A stretch of DNA of 64,000 nucleotides. It comes from Aestuariimicrobium soli. Its GTDB lineage: Bacteria; Actinomycetota; Actinomycetes; Propionibacteriales; Propionibacteriaceae. Of the stretch, positions 18,831-27,173 are shown piece by piece. A program made the translations under genes and the position numbers. The stretch lies in contig NZ_JBPJSQ010000011.1 in NCBI RefSeq assembly GCF_051192575.1, positions 1-64,000 on the forward strand, in the 5' to 3' direction. Positions within the stretch are counted from its first letter, which is position 1, and each line of letters begins with the position of its first letter. The notes under the pieces are model-generated. The model had not been told where the DNA came from, did not search any database, and worked only from the letters and a program-made list of their open reading frames with translations.

Positions 18831-20047
18831 CGACGACGGCTCACCAGCGCACCGGCGGCCACGGCGCCGAACGCCAGCGTCACCCAGAGCGCGGCGGGCG
18901 TGCCCTCGGCGCCGGTGTCGGGCAGGCCCGTCGGACGCTTCGGGGTGGCCGAGGTGATCGTCACCGACGGGGTGCCGGACGAGGCCGGAGCGCTCGACAC
19001 GGGGGCGCTCGAGACGGGGGCGCTGGAGACCGGCGCGCTCGAGACGGGGGCGCTCGACACGGGAGCGCTGGACGACCCCTCGACGAGCTCGACCGTGGCG
19101 TAGCTGACGCCCGCCAGCCCCAGGATGGCCTGGGTGGTGGCCATCAGGTCGCTCGAGGTCGCGTCGAGCGAGGCGCCGAAGCCGCCGTCGGCCAGCTGGT
19201 AGCCCTTCAGCCAGGCGGTGGCCTTGGTCACGTCGGTGCTGCCGTCGGCGAGCGCCGCGGCCATCAGACCGGTGGTGTTGAGGGGCGAGTAGTTCGTCCA
19301 GTAGCCCTCGGGGGTGGTGTTGGCGACCGCCCAGGCCTCGGCCTTCGCGAGCGCGTCGGCGGCGCCGGGGGTGTCACCCAGCGAGCGCAGCGCGGCGATC
19401 ATGATGGCCGTGGCGTCGGGGTCTTCGACGAAGGTGTTGTTGTTCCAGGTCTCGACGTAGCCGTAGGCACCGGTGGTGCCCTGCTGCGAGAACACCTGGG
19501 CGAGCGCGGAATCGGGCACGGCGACACCGTTGCGGGCCAGCCCGAGCACGGCCAGCGCCAGCGAGAACGAGTACCCGGCCGACGGATCGGCGGTCAGATC
19601 GGTGGTGATCACGTCGATCAGGTTGACGCCCCCGAAGTCCTTCGGGTCGGCGCCGACGGCCGCGGCCACCAGAGCGATCTTGCCCGCGCTGCCGGCGTTG
19701 TAGGCGTCATCGGCGGCCGTCGACTTGAGCTTGGCCACCATCGCGGCCACCTCGGTCTGGTGCGACTCGCTGGCCACCAGGGCGAGGATCGCGTCGGCCA
19801 GCAGGCCACCGCTCAGCTTCGAGGGGTCGGACGACCACTGCGCCGCGATCCAGTCGGCGGCCTTCTGGGTCTCGGCCGGGTTGCTGACGGCGGCCGCGCT
19901 GATCGGCGCCGCGTCGGCGGAGCTCAGGGTCAGGGTGGCGATGCCGCCCGACAGGGCGATGCTGGCGGCAAACCCGGCGGCCAGCAGGCGGGTGCTCAGA
20001 CGGCGTTCGGTGCGGGTGGCGGCCGCGGTGTCAGGGGTGGTGGCCAT
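18827..20047 (-). CDS. Surface alpha/alpha-toroid (intrinsic-factor alpha-like) protein with LPXTG-type end
   Basis: 406 residues. A signal peptide ends near ADA-AP (about 47). The next ~270 residues are repeats of helix pairs containing GGFGAS and GYWTNYSP-type turns, as in prenyltransferase/squalene-cyclase toroids and in the alpha domain of transcobalamin. A linker of five SSAPV units follows, then LPDTG, a hydrophobic helix and RRR, a sortase signal. The ATG at 20047 has AGAGGA about eight bases upstream. It is the first gene behind the cobalamin riboswitch. B12 binding is inferred from family, partner and regulation. Confidence 0.8.
   Translation of the reverse strand: MATTPDTAAATRTERRLSTRLLAAGFAASIALSGGIATLTLSSADAAPISAAAVSNPAETQKAADWIAAQWSSDPSKLSGGLLADAILALVASESHQTEVAAMVAKLKSTAADDAYNAGSAGKIALVAAAVGADPKDFGGVNLIDVITTDLTADPSAGYSFSLALAVLGLARNGVAVPDSALAQVFSQQGTTGAYGYVETWNNNTFVEDPDATAIMIAALRSLGDTPGAADALAKAEAWAVANTTPEGYWTNYSPLNTTGLMAAALADGSTDVTKATAWLKGYQLADGGFGASLDATSSDLMATTQAILGLAGVSYATVELVEGSSSAPVSSAPVSSAPVSSAPVSSAPVSSAPASSGTPSVTITSATPKRPTGLPDTGAEGTPAALWVTLAFGAVAAGALVSRRR
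18990..19069 (-). repeat. 15-bp tandem repeats encoding SSAPV units
   Basis: Five adjacent 15-bp units start at 18990, 19005, 19020, 19035 and 19050 (variants of GCGCTCGAGACGGGG), with a partial sixth. They encode the wall-spanning linker of the alpha-like protein, so unit number may vary between strains. Confidence 0.88.
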
Positions 20048-20074
20048 GGGGAGTCCTCTCGGGAGAGGCATGCG

Positions 20075-20290
20075 TGGCACCGGGACATTCGTCCTGCGAC
20101 CTGGGGCATCTGCGAGTGCCCCGGTTCGCGACCCCGGTCCCGCAGCCTCGGCGGGTGTTCATCAAGAACGCAGGTCGGTCCGCACGCGGGCATTCCGACT
20201 CGGGCGTCGCCAGCGTCAGCTGGTGGGCCCTCACGGCTGCGGGTCAGCTCCGGATTCTCACCGGATTCCCCCACGGGTGGATCTGGCGAT
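20075..20290 (-). promoter_or_regulatory. Cobalamin (B12) riboswitch
   Basis: Read on the minus strand, the leader contains the B12-box core: CCGGTGAGAATCCGGAGC followed by TGACCCGCAGCCGTGAG (around 20230-20272), preceded by GGGGGAAT. The later GAGTCGGAATGCCCGC element (around 20190-20205) also fits the aptamer. A further GC-rich palindromic stretch lies between the aptamer and the alpha-like gene and could be the expression platform. The boundaries are approximate. It predicts repression of the downstream capture proteins and transporter when B12 is plentiful. Confidence 0.93.
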
Positions 20291-20291
20291 C

Positions 20292-20297
20292 ACAGTA
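20292..20297 (-). promoter_or_regulatory. -10 element for the cobalamin operon
   Basis: TACTGT on the minus strand lies just upstream of the aptamer, which fits transcription beginning near 20285. A weak -35-like TTCTGG is found 17 bp upstream. No other gene lies in 20298-20367. Confidence 0.5.
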
Positions 20298-20367
20298 CAG
20301 GTCGCCGACCCAGCCCAGAAATGGGGTCCGGGAATGGGGGCCCGAGGTGTGCTGGGGTGGTCGCGCC

Positions 20368-20985
20368 TCAGCGTGGACGAACGCTCAGGATTCGGAATCC
20401 CTTCGCCGAGGCTGCGCGCTCGCACGTGAACCCTCGCCCGTCGACGGACTGCTCGGCGATCCAGCGCTGAAGCGAGTCGGCGCCCAGGTTCTTGCCCACC
20501 ACCAGCCGCGCCTCACCGTCGTCCGACAAGCGTGGAAGCCAGGTCAGCAGCAGGGCGTGCAGGGCGGGTTTGCCGATGCGGATGGGCGGGTTCGACCAGA
20601 GCTGGTCGTAGCGGGTCGCGGGGTCGGCGTCGTCCGGACGAAGGGTGGCGACCCGCTCGCCCACGCCGAGGGTGTCGGCGTTGAGGCGCGTGAGCTGCAG
20701 GGCGCGATCGTTCACGTCGATGGCGTCGACCCGGGCCTCGGGGCAGCGGCGGGCGAGGGCGACGGCGATCGGACCAAACCCGCAGCCCACGTCGGCGATC
20801 CGGCGGGCGGTGGTCGGCGGCGCGGATTCCTGGAACAGCACGGTGGTGCCTGGGTCGAGCCGCGTACCCGAGAACACGCCAGCGGCGGTGCGGAAGCGCA
20901 GGATTTCGTCCCAGATCTGGCAGTCGACCTCGCGCAACCGCGACTCGTCGAGCGGTTCGGCGGGGGAGTCGAAGTAGTGGCTCAC
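20368..20985 (-). CDS. RsmC-like small-domain methyltransferase
   Basis: 205 residues with a class I SAM-dependent fold: motif I DVGCGFGPIAVALA, an acidic residue ending strand 2 (DAIDVNDRAL) and the substrate motif SNPPIRIGK (N-P-P-hydrophobic) of enzymes that methylate exocyclic amines in RNA. This is the layout of 16S rRNA guanine-N2 methyltransferases, but without the duplicated N-terminal domain of E. coli RsmC. It follows truA by 13 bp with GGAGG before the start, so it shares that operon. Confidence 0.85.
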   Translation of the reverse strand: MSHYFDSPAEPLDESRLREVDCQIWDEILRFRTAAGVFSGTRLDPGTTVLFQESAPPTTARRIADVGCGFGPIAVALARRCPEARVDAIDVNDRALQLTRLNADTLGVGERVATLRPDDADPATRYDQLWSNPPIRIGKPALHALLLTWLPRLSDDGEARLVVGKNLGADSLQRWIAEQSVDGRGFTCERAASAKGFRILSVRPR

Positions 20986-20998
20986 ACGTCCTCCAGGC

Positions 20999-21850
20999 TC
21001 ACAGGTCCTCCAGGCGAATCTCGTCGACCTCGCGTCGGCGGCGGGACTCCACGGCCCGGTCGCCCAGGCGCGCGTCGTCGGGGTAGCCCACGGCCTCCAG
21101 CGTGAGCCCCGAGGCGGGCATCACTGTGACGTCGGTGGCGCGGTGGTCGAGGGTGAGCGTGTGCTCGAGCCAGCTGAGGGTGCGTCGTCCGAGCCCCACG
21201 GCGACCAGCGCGCCCATCACCGAGCGCACCATCGAATGGCAGAAGGCGTCGGCGCGCAGCACGGTGTCGATCTGCCCGTCGCGGTGGCGGACGACCTCGC
21301 AGTGCTGCAGCGTGCGGATCGTGGTGGCACCGGTCTGCTCCGCGTCGGGGCGGGGTTTGCAGAAGGCCGCGAAGTCGCGCAGCCCCAACGTGAGCTCGGC
21401 AGCGGCCTGCATGGCGCCGGGGTCGAGTCGTCCGCGAGTGGTGGCGACCCGGTGGCGCAGGGTGGGGGTGCGGACGGCCTCGTCGTCCCACAGGCGGTAG
21501 CGGTAGCGGCGCCAGATCGCCGAGAAGCGGGCATCGAAACCGGGGGCGGCCGGGGTGAGCCGGTGCACGGCGATGTCGCCGTCGAGCACACGGCGCAGGC
21601 GGTGCAGCAGGGTCGAGGTGTTGGTGTCGGAGGGCAGGTCGAGATGGCAGACCTGGGCGTCGGCGTGCACCCCGGCATCGGTGCGTCCGGCGACGGTGAG
21701 CGCTACGGGGGCATCGAGGCGCAGCACCTGCGGCAGCCAGCGCTCGAGCTCGCCCTGCACGGTGCGCAGCCCCGGCTGGTGGGCCCAGCCGTGGAAATTC
21801 GTGCCGTCGTAGGCGAGGTCGAGGCGCCAGCGGGTGGTGTGCGTGCTCAT
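20999..21850 (-). CDS. truA: tRNA pseudouridine synthase A
   Basis: 283 residues. TruA isomerises uridines 38-40 in the anticodon arm. It starts with LAYDGTNFHGWAHQPG and carries the catalytic Asp in AGRTDAGVHA, followed by the C-terminal half with the SFCHSMVR-type segment (here DAFCHSMVRSVMGAL). The start is the ATG at 21850, which overlaps the trmB stop by four bases. In mycobacteria truA also precedes rplM, so its position here is ancestral, with trmB, a hydrolase and a mannosidase intervening. Confidence 0.94.
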   Translation of the reverse strand: MSTHTTRWRLDLAYDGTNFHGWAHQPGLRTVQGELERWLPQVLRLDAPVALTVAGRTDAGVHADAQVCHLDLPSDTNTSTLLHRLRRVLDGDIAVHRLTPAAPGFDARFSAIWRRYRYRLWDDEAVRTPTLRHRVATTRGRLDPGAMQAAAELTLGLRDFAAFCKPRPDAEQTGATTIRTLQHCEVVRHRDGQIDTVLRADAFCHSMVRSVMGALVAVGLGRRTLSWLEHTLTLDHRATDVTVMPASGLTLEAVGYPDDARLGDRAVESRRRREVDEIRLEDL

Positions 21851-22602
21851 GGGCGGCGGGCGTAGGTCAGGTCGCGGACGATGCGCCCCGCGCGCAGTCC
21901 CTTGGCCTCGAACTTCGTGATCGGACGAAGCCCCAGCCGCGGCGCCCAGCCGGTGTCGGCGGCGTGCACGTTCACCAGGCCCGGCTCGGCGTCGAGCACC
22001 TCGCGGAGCCATTCCGCGTAGTCGTCCCAGTCGGTGGCCAACCGCCACAGACCGCCGAGGGTGTCACCGGTGGCGGGGACCAGCCGCGAGGCCACCAGCG
22101 AGGCGAACTCGGCCTGGACGAGGCGCCGCTTGTGGTGGCGGGTCTTGTGCCAGGGGTCGGGGAAGAAGGTCCACAACTCGGTGATCGAGTCGGGGCCGAG
22201 CAGGTGGCGCAGACCGGCGGCGGCATCGTTCATCACGAAGCGGACATTGGTGATGCCCTCGCGTCCGAGCAGGTTCATGGCGCTGGCGACGGCCGGCTGG
22301 AAGACCTCGAACGCGAGGATGTTCCAGTCGGGGTGGGCGGAGGCCATCGCCGCCAGCGATTCGCCGGTGCCGGTGCCGATCTCGACGGCCAGGGGAGCGG
22401 TGCGGCCGAACAGGGCGGGCAGGTCGAGCGGCTGGTCGGGGGCCACCGAGGTCTCGGTCTCGAGGGTGGCGACCGGCACCAACCAGTCGTCGGCGTGGCG
22501 GGCCCAGGCCTTCTGCTGCGAGGGGTTCATGCGGTCGGACCGGCGCACGAAGCTGACCACCTCGCGGTGCACGCGGGGTCGGTCGTCGGGCTGCTCGGTC
22601 AC
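21847..22602 (-). CDS. trmB: tRNA (guanine-N7)-methyltransferase
   Basis: 251 residues. It methylates G46 of tRNA. Motif I is VEIGTGTGESLAAMA; the TrmB-specific FFPDPWHKTRHHKRRL segment is complete. The start is the GTG at 22602: TAGGCT lies seven bases upstream on the minus strand (22610-22615), so the message is probably leaderless. It leads the trmB-truA-rsmC-like unit, all concerned with RNA modification. Confidence 0.94.
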   Translation of the reverse strand: MTEQPDDRPRVHREVVSFVRRSDRMNPSQQKAWARHADDWLVPVATLETETSVAPDQPLDLPALFGRTAPLAVEIGTGTGESLAAMASAHPDWNILAFEVFQPAVASAMNLLGREGITNVRFVMNDAAAGLRHLLGPDSITELWTFFPDPWHKTRHHKRRLVQAEFASLVASRLVPATGDTLGGLWRLATDWDDYAEWLREVLDAEPGLVNVHAADTGWAPRLGLRPITKFEAKGLRAGRIVRDLTYARRP

Positions 22603-22609
22603 GTCGGAA

Positions 22610-22615
22610 AGCCTA
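22610..22615 (-). promoter_or_regulatory. -10 element, leaderless trmB transcript
   Basis: TAGGCT ends seven bases before the GTG start, so transcription would start at or next to the start codon. It supports the GTG at 22602 over an upstream start. Confidence 0.6.
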
Positions 22616-22663
22616 GAGGTGCGCAGGGGTGCGCAGCGGCCACGGCGGTGGTTGGATCGGGTC

Positions 22664-24127
22664 ATGACCGCCGACACCCGCATTCCCGAGGCCGTGCGCT
22701 GGCTCGAGCCCTTCCTGATCGACTGGATCGACACCCAGCGCCTGCGCACGGGAGTGCCGGGGGTGCAGGTCGCCATCCGCCTGGGCGACGACCTGTTGAG
22801 CTCGTTCGCCGTGGGCTGGGCCGATCAGCCCGCCCGCGAACCCCTGACGACGGCCCACGCCTTCCGGATCGCCTCGCACTCCAAGACGTTCACGGCGACC
22901 GCGATCATGGCCCTGGCGGAGCAGGGGAGCCTGCGTCTGGACGACCAGCTGGGCCACTGGGTGCCCGAGCTGGTCGACGTTCCCGCTGGTCAGGTCACGG
23001 TTCGCGAGCTACTGAGCCATCAGGCCGGGGTGCTGCGCGACGGCGACGACGCGAACTTCTGGCAGTTGGCCAAGCCCTTCAACGACCGCGACCAGCTGAT
23101 CGCCGAGCTCTCCCGCGACCTCGTGTTCGCTCCCAACACGCACTTCCACTACACGAACATCGGCTACTCGGCGCTGGGCCTGGTGATCGAGTCGGTCACC
23201 GGACGAGGCTGGCACGAGGTGGTGCTCGACCTGGTCACACCGCTGGTCGACCTCGTCGAGGGCGACCTGGTGTTCGGGCCCGAGCTGGGTCACGGACCCG
23301 ACGTCACCCTCGCCGCCGGTCACGCCCTGCCGACGCTCACCCCGGCCGAGGTCGGGCTGCCGGCCGAGTTGGGCGAGCCCGCGACCATCGCCCACGTCGA
23401 CACCTTCGCCGAGGCGGCCGCCACCGGCTGCTGGGCCAATGCCGAGGCGACCACGGCGTGGTTGTCGTCCCATGCTTGGGGCACCGACCGACTGCTGTCG
23501 GACTCCTCGAAGCGGTTGATGCAGCGCAAGGAATCGACCGTCGTCGAGGCGGGGCAGACCCGGTGGTACGGGCTGGGGTGGATCATGCGCGAGATCGGCA
23601 GCCGGTTCGTGATCGGGCATTCGGGCGGGTTCCCCGGCCACATCACCCAGACCTGGGGCGACCCGGCCACCGGCCTGTCGGTGAGCGTGCTCACGAACCG
23701 CAACGGCTCGTCCGCCAGCGACTGGGCGACCACCATCGTGAAGCTGCTCGACCACGTCGTCGGCGCTGTCGGTGCTGTTGGCTCGGGCACCGACACTCCG
23801 GACGACCGCTTCGCCGGCCGGTTCAGCTCCTTGTGGGGCAGCCTGCACCTGATTCCTGTGCCCGGGGCGGTGCTGTCGCTGTCGACCGAGGCCGCCGACC
23901 CGGTCGCGGGCGCGGTGCGGCTCACCGTGGTCGACGAGGGCGCCCTGCAGGCCGAGGCCAAGGACGGGTTCTCGAGCTACGGCGAAACCATGCGGGTCGA
24001 GCGCGACGAGGCCGGCGAGATCACCTCGGTGACGACCACCGGCATCACCAGTTGGCGTCCCGAGGTGTTCCAGGCCTTGCGCGCCGACCTGCTGGCCGGG
24101 AAGGCTCAGCGCACCGACGTCGCCTGA
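22664..24127 (+). CDS. Serine hydrolase of the beta-lactamase/class C family
   Basis: 487 residues. It has the three signatures of penicillin-recognising serine hydrolases: S71-H-S-K74, a Tyr-x-Asn motif in HYTNIGYS (about 160) and HSGG in place of KTG in IGHSGGFPG. A C-terminal domain of ~110 residues is beta-rich, as in lipocalin-like appendages of such enzymes. No signal peptide is evident, so it is probably cytoplasmic, and the substrate (peptide or ester) is unknown. Its last 22 bp overlap the end of the convergent mannosidase gene. Confidence 0.85.
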   Translation: MTADTRIPEAVRWLEPFLIDWIDTQRLRTGVPGVQVAIRLGDDLLSSFAVGWADQPAREPLTTAHAFRIASHSKTFTATAIMALAEQGSLRLDDQLGHWVPELVDVPAGQVTVRELLSHQAGVLRDGDDANFWQLAKPFNDRDQLIAELSRDLVFAPNTHFHYTNIGYSALGLVIESVTGRGWHEVVLDLVTPLVDLVEGDLVFGPELGHGPDVTLAAGHALPTLTPAEVGLPAELGEPATIAHVDTFAEAAATGCWANAEATTAWLSSHAWGTDRLLSDSSKRLMQRKESTVVEAGQTRWYGLGWIMREIGSRFVIGHSGGFPGHITQTWGDPATGLSVSVLTNRNGSSASDWATTIVKLLDHVVGAVGAVGSGTDTPDDRFAGRFSSLWGSLHLIPVPGAVLSLSTEAADPVAGAVRLTVVDEGALQAEAKDGFSSYGETMRVERDEAGEITSVTTTGITSWRPEVFQALRADLLAGKAQRTDVA

Positions 24128-25410
24128 TCCATCGTGTGCCCGGTCAGCGACAGCAGCAGCTCGCACGCCATCGAGTTGGCCCAGCTGAACCACGGACGCG
24201 TGAACCGGGTGGGGTCGTCCGGGTCGAAGCCCTCGTGCATCAGCCCGGTGCCGCCGGTGGTGTCGAGCAGGCAGGCGGCCAGGCCGCGCGCCTCGTCCGG
24301 GTCGGTGGCAGTGATGCCCTGCACGGCCAGCGCGATCGGCCAGATGTAGCCGTCGGGGGTGTGCGGGCTGCCGGTGCCGCGCGCGTGCGCGCCCGAGTGG
24401 TAGTAGGGGTTGGCGTCGGAGAGGATCCAGCCGCGGGTGGTGAGGTAGCGCTCGTCGGCGGCGGCGAGGTCACTGCACAGCGGCAGGCTGAGCAGGCTCG
24501 GCATGTTGGCGTCGTCCATCAGCAGTTGGTCGCCCAGCCCGTTCACCTCGTAGGCCAGGGTCTGCTCGTCGGTGAGCGCGTGGGCCTCGATGCCGGCGCG
24601 GAGTTCGTCCGCGAGTGAGGTGGCGTCGGCGGCCAACGGTTCGTCGTCCCAGATGGTGCGAGCGAGGTCGGCGAGCAGCCCGAGCGCGTGGGCCGCGAAG
24701 TACTGCGCGGGCACGTTGTAGTGGTAGGTGCAGGCGTCGTCGCTGGGACGAAAGCCCGACCACGTCAGGCCGGTGACCCCGACGGGGGTGCCGCGACCGT
24801 CGGGCCCCAGGGTGTCGTCGGTGCCCTCACGGACGAAGCGGTAGTCGGACCTCTCCTCGTGGTGCTGCTCGAGCCGCCACAGGTCGATCACGGTGCGGGC
24901 GCCGGCGTGCACGGGCGCCAGCGCGGCGGTGTCGCCGGTGACCTTCCAGTACTGCCAGGCCAGCTGGATCGGGAACGCCAGCGAGTCGATCTCGTACTTC
25001 TGCTCCCACACCCACGGGTTGTCGCACAGGTCGGCCGCGTGCCAGGAGGCGCTGTTCGGCTCGGCGTTGAACGCATTGGCGTAGGGGTCGATGGCGATCT
25101 GCTCCCACTGCTTGCGGATCAGCCCGGCGATGGTGGCGCGCACCTCGTCGGACTCGGTGGCCAGCAGCAGGTAGGGGCGCAGTTGCGCGGACGAGTCGCG
25201 CAGCCACATCGCCGGGATGTCGCCGGTGATCACGAACACCGAGCCGTCGGGCTGGGGGTTGAGGGTCGTCTGCCAGGTGTTCAGCATCGCGTCGCGGAAG
25301 AACGTGCCGGCGTCGGCGCGGTCGAGGTGGGTGGCGATCTCGGCGGCATGCCGCTCGATGAGTGACACCAGGGCGTCGCTGGCCGGGTTGACGATCGTGG
25401 GTTCGGTCAT
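24106..25410 (-). CDS. Glycoside hydrolase family 125, exo-alpha-1,6-mannosidase
   Basis: 434 residues, matching the family in length and in the segments GDIPAMWLRDSSAQ, YANAFNAEPNS and the late PYYHSGAHARGTGSPHT. GH125 enzymes are metal-independent and release non-reducing alpha-1,6-mannose. No signal peptide is present, so a role in turnover of imported mannosides or of lipid mannans in the cytoplasm is likely. The ATG at 25410 is chosen with GGAG eight bases upstream; the frame stays open further upstream but is not convincing protein. Confidence 0.88.
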   Translation of the reverse strand: MTEPTIVNPASDALVSLIERHAAEIATHLDRADAGTFFRDAMLNTWQTTLNPQPDGSVFVITGDIPAMWLRDSSAQLRPYLLLATESDEVRATIAGLIRKQWEQIAIDPYANAFNAEPNSASWHAADLCDNPWVWEQKYEIDSLAFPIQLAWQYWKVTGDTAALAPVHAGARTVIDLWRLEQHHEERSDYRFVREGTDDTLGPDGRGTPVGVTGLTWSGFRPSDDACTYHYNVPAQYFAAHALGLLADLARTIWDDEPLAADATSLADELRAGIEAHALTDEQTLAYEVNGLGDQLLMDDANMPSLLSLPLCSDLAAADERYLTTRGWILSDANPYYHSGAHARGTGSPHTPDGYIWPIALAVQGITATDPDEARGLAACLLDTTGGTGLMHEGFDPDDPTRFTRPWFSWANSMACELLLSLTGHTMDQATSVR

Positions 25411-25818
25411 GCGTTCACTCCATCGAGTCAGGGGGTCGATGCCAAGTCGCGCGGCCGCATCGATCACGGTTCCGCGCGCGAATCGGCGAGCCAGCCGCGA
25501 GAATCCGCGGGCCAGTCCCGGCCACTGTGACGGACGACGCCAGCGCGCCCGGGTGGGGGCCTGGGCGGCGCGTCGTCCGGGGTGGTGGGGGAGGGGTGTT
25601 GGCATGCGGGGTGTCCGTGGGTGAGGATGGCTGGTGACGGGCTGCCGACGGGGCCGCCGACGGTCGGAACGCCTGCCAGAGGGCGATTTGGTCGCCGGTG
25701 CGCAGGCGGGGTAGCCTAAGACGCTGTTGCGCATCGGCATGCCTGCTCGCTCTGGCTGAGCTCGCGGCCCGCGCTGCAGAACCTGTACAAGCAACTCTAT
25801 GGAAGATGGTCCGCGACC
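25411..25818. other. 408-bp intergenic region, GH125 to rplM
   Basis: It separates two divergent genes. It holds the rplM promoter (25688-25717) and a ~95-nt rplM leader. The rest is GC-rich without a supported gene; the minus-strand frame open through it is an extension of the GH125 frame, with no start signal. Confidence 0.6.
25688..25717 (+). promoter_or_regulatory. rplM-rpsI promoter
   Basis: TTGGTC (25688-25693), 18-bp spacer, TAGCCT (25712-25717). The same -35 sequence and spacing occur before glmS. Transcription from here gives a leader of about 95 nt. Confidence 0.7.
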
Positions 25819-26271
25819 GTGTCTACCTACACTCCCAAGCCGGGCGAAATCACCCGGAACTGGCATGTGATCGATGCCGAGGACGTTGTTCTCGGTCGTC
25901 TGGCTGTGACTGCCGCCACTCTGCTGCGTGGCAAGCACAAGCCCACCTTCGCGTCGCACGTCGACACCGGCGACTTCGTCGTCATCGTCAACGCTTCCAA
26001 GATCGCGGTGACCGGCAACAAGCGCACCGACTCGCTGCGCTACCGCCACTCGGGTCGCCCCGGTGGCCTGACCGCCACCCCGATCGGTGAGCTGCTCGCC
26101 AAGGACCCCCGCAAGGCGGTCGAGCTCGCTGTCTGGGGCATGCTGCCCAAGAACAAGCTGGCCCGTCAGCAGATGTCGAAGCTCAAGGTCTACGCCGGCC
26201 CGGAGCACCCCCACGCTGCCCAGCAGCCGCAGCCGTACGAGATCACCCAGATCTCCCAGACCGCCAACTGA
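25819..26271 (+). CDS. rplM: 50S ribosomal protein L13
   Basis: 150 residues, full length, with the conserved WHVIDAEDVVLGRLA start, KHKPTFASHVDTGDFVVIVNA core and the RAVWGMLPKNKL-like segment (AVWGMLPKNKLARQQ). A primary 23S rRNA-binding protein. It starts at GTG 25819; the nearest purine-rich site GGAAGA is about a dozen bases upstream. It is co-transcribed with rpsI, as in most bacteria. Confidence 0.97.
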   Translation: MSTYTPKPGEITRNWHVIDAEDVVLGRLAVTAATLLRGKHKPTFASHVDTGDFVVIVNASKIAVTGNKRTDSLRYRHSGRPGGLTATPIGELLAKDPRKAVELAVWGMLPKNKLARQQMSKLKVYAGPEHPHAAQQPQPYEITQISQTAN

Positions 26272-26285
26272 GCCAAGGAATGACC

Positions 26286-26813
26286 GTGTCTGAAACCGTT
26301 GAGCTTGACGAGACCATCGACGTCGAGGAGAACTCCTTCGTCGACGAGAACGATCGCGAGATCGCCTACCGCTCCGACTCGAACGCTGCCGCCGCCACCG
26401 GCGCCTCGTCGCGTCCGGCCGTGATCGCCGCCGGCGGTGGCACCGGTCGTCGCAAGGAGGCCGTGGCCCGCGTGCGCCTCGTTCCCGGCTCGGGTTCGTG
26501 GACCGTGAACGGCCGCAGCCTGGAGGAGTACTTCCCGAACAAGGTGCACCAGCAGATCGCCAGCCAGCCGCTGGTCGTCGCCGGTGTCGAGGGCTCCTAC
26601 GACATCATCGCTCGCATCCACGGCGGCGGCATCACCGGCCAGGCCGGTGCGCTGAGCCTGGGCATCGCCCGTGCGCTGAACGGTGTCGACGTCGAGGCGA
26701 GCCGTCCGGTGCTGAAGAAGGCCGGCCTGCTGACCCGCGACGCCCGCATCAAGGAGCGCAAGAAGGCTGGTCTGAAGAAGGCCCGCAAGGCTCCCCAGTA
26801 CTCGAAGCGTTGA
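26286..26813 (+). CDS. rpsI: 30S ribosomal protein S9
   Basis: 175 residues. The S9 core begins at about residue 45 (TGRRKEAVARVRLVPGSG) and ends KKARKAPQYSKR, whose basic tail reaches the P-site tRNA. The acidic first ~40 residues are an extension common in actinobacteria. The start is set at GTG 26286 and not the ATG at 26280, because AAGGA at 26275-26279 touches the ATG but stands six bases from the GTG. The last 14 coding bases are repeated just after the stop. Confidence 0.94.
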   Translation: MSETVELDETIDVEENSFVDENDREIAYRSDSNAAAATGASSRPAVIAAGGGTGRRKEAVARVRLVPGSGSWTVNGRSLEEYFPNKVHQQIASQPLVVAGVEGSYDIIARIHGGGITGQAGALSLGIARALNGVDVEASRPVLKKAGLLTRDARIKERKKAGLKKARKAPQYSKR

Positions 26814-26833
26814 TTCAGTACTCGAAGCGCTGA
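26796..26833 (+). repeat. Duplicated 3' end of rpsI
   Basis: CAGTACTCGAAGCG occurs at 26796 and again at 26816, each followed by a pyrimidine and TGA. The 20-bp period spans the stop codon, so the gene tail and its stop are duplicated in tandem, much as behind sodA. Confidence 0.9.
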
Positions 26834-26837
26834 GTTT

Positions 26838-26876
26838 CACTCGACCCCGGTTCCCTCGTGGAGCCGGGGTCGAGTG
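26838..26876 (+). terminator. Terminator of rplM-rpsI
   Basis: A perfect 13-bp stem, CACTCGACCCCGG (26838-26850) with its complement (26864-26876), and a 13-base loop, five bases after the duplicated stop. Only a weak T-rich tail (CTGTTC) follows. Confidence 0.75.
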
Positions 26877-27173
26877 CTGTTCGGGGGTCGATGAGCGGTG
26901 TCGCGGGGGAGTGGTGGGAGCTCTGCCTGGCCACCGCTCCAAAAGTGGCGCCCAACTGGGCCCTCCGTCACGCCACGTTCCCGATGGCCGGGTTGTGCGC
27001 CAATAGTTGCGTGATCGGCCAGCCCAGGCCATGGCGTGGTTCGGCGGAGCGGCACCGGTGACCGGGCCACCCGTGACTGGCTCCGGCCTCGGAGCGGCGC
27101 AGTTGTCCACAGATCGGCATGTCCGGTGGGCGTGTCGCAGGAAGTTGTCCCCAGCTGCTCCGAGTCGCCCTCC
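26877..27173. other. Intergenic region rpsI to the DUF559-type gene
   Basis: No gene is supported. It contains TTGTCCACA at 27103-27111, a match to the actinobacterial DnaA box, and a similar TTGTCCCCA about 35 bp on. Two sites without an AT-rich region do not make an origin. Confidence 0.5.

Noticed and set aside
25411..26214. N-terminal extension of the GH125 gene in the same open frame
   Set aside because: The frame is open only because of GC richness, overlaps rplM antisense, and the ATG at 25410 with GGAG gives the normal family length.
27103..27111. DnaA box TTGTCCACA as a sign of a replication origin
   Set aside because: Only one perfect and one imperfect box, no AT-rich stretch and no dnaA/dnaN nearby.
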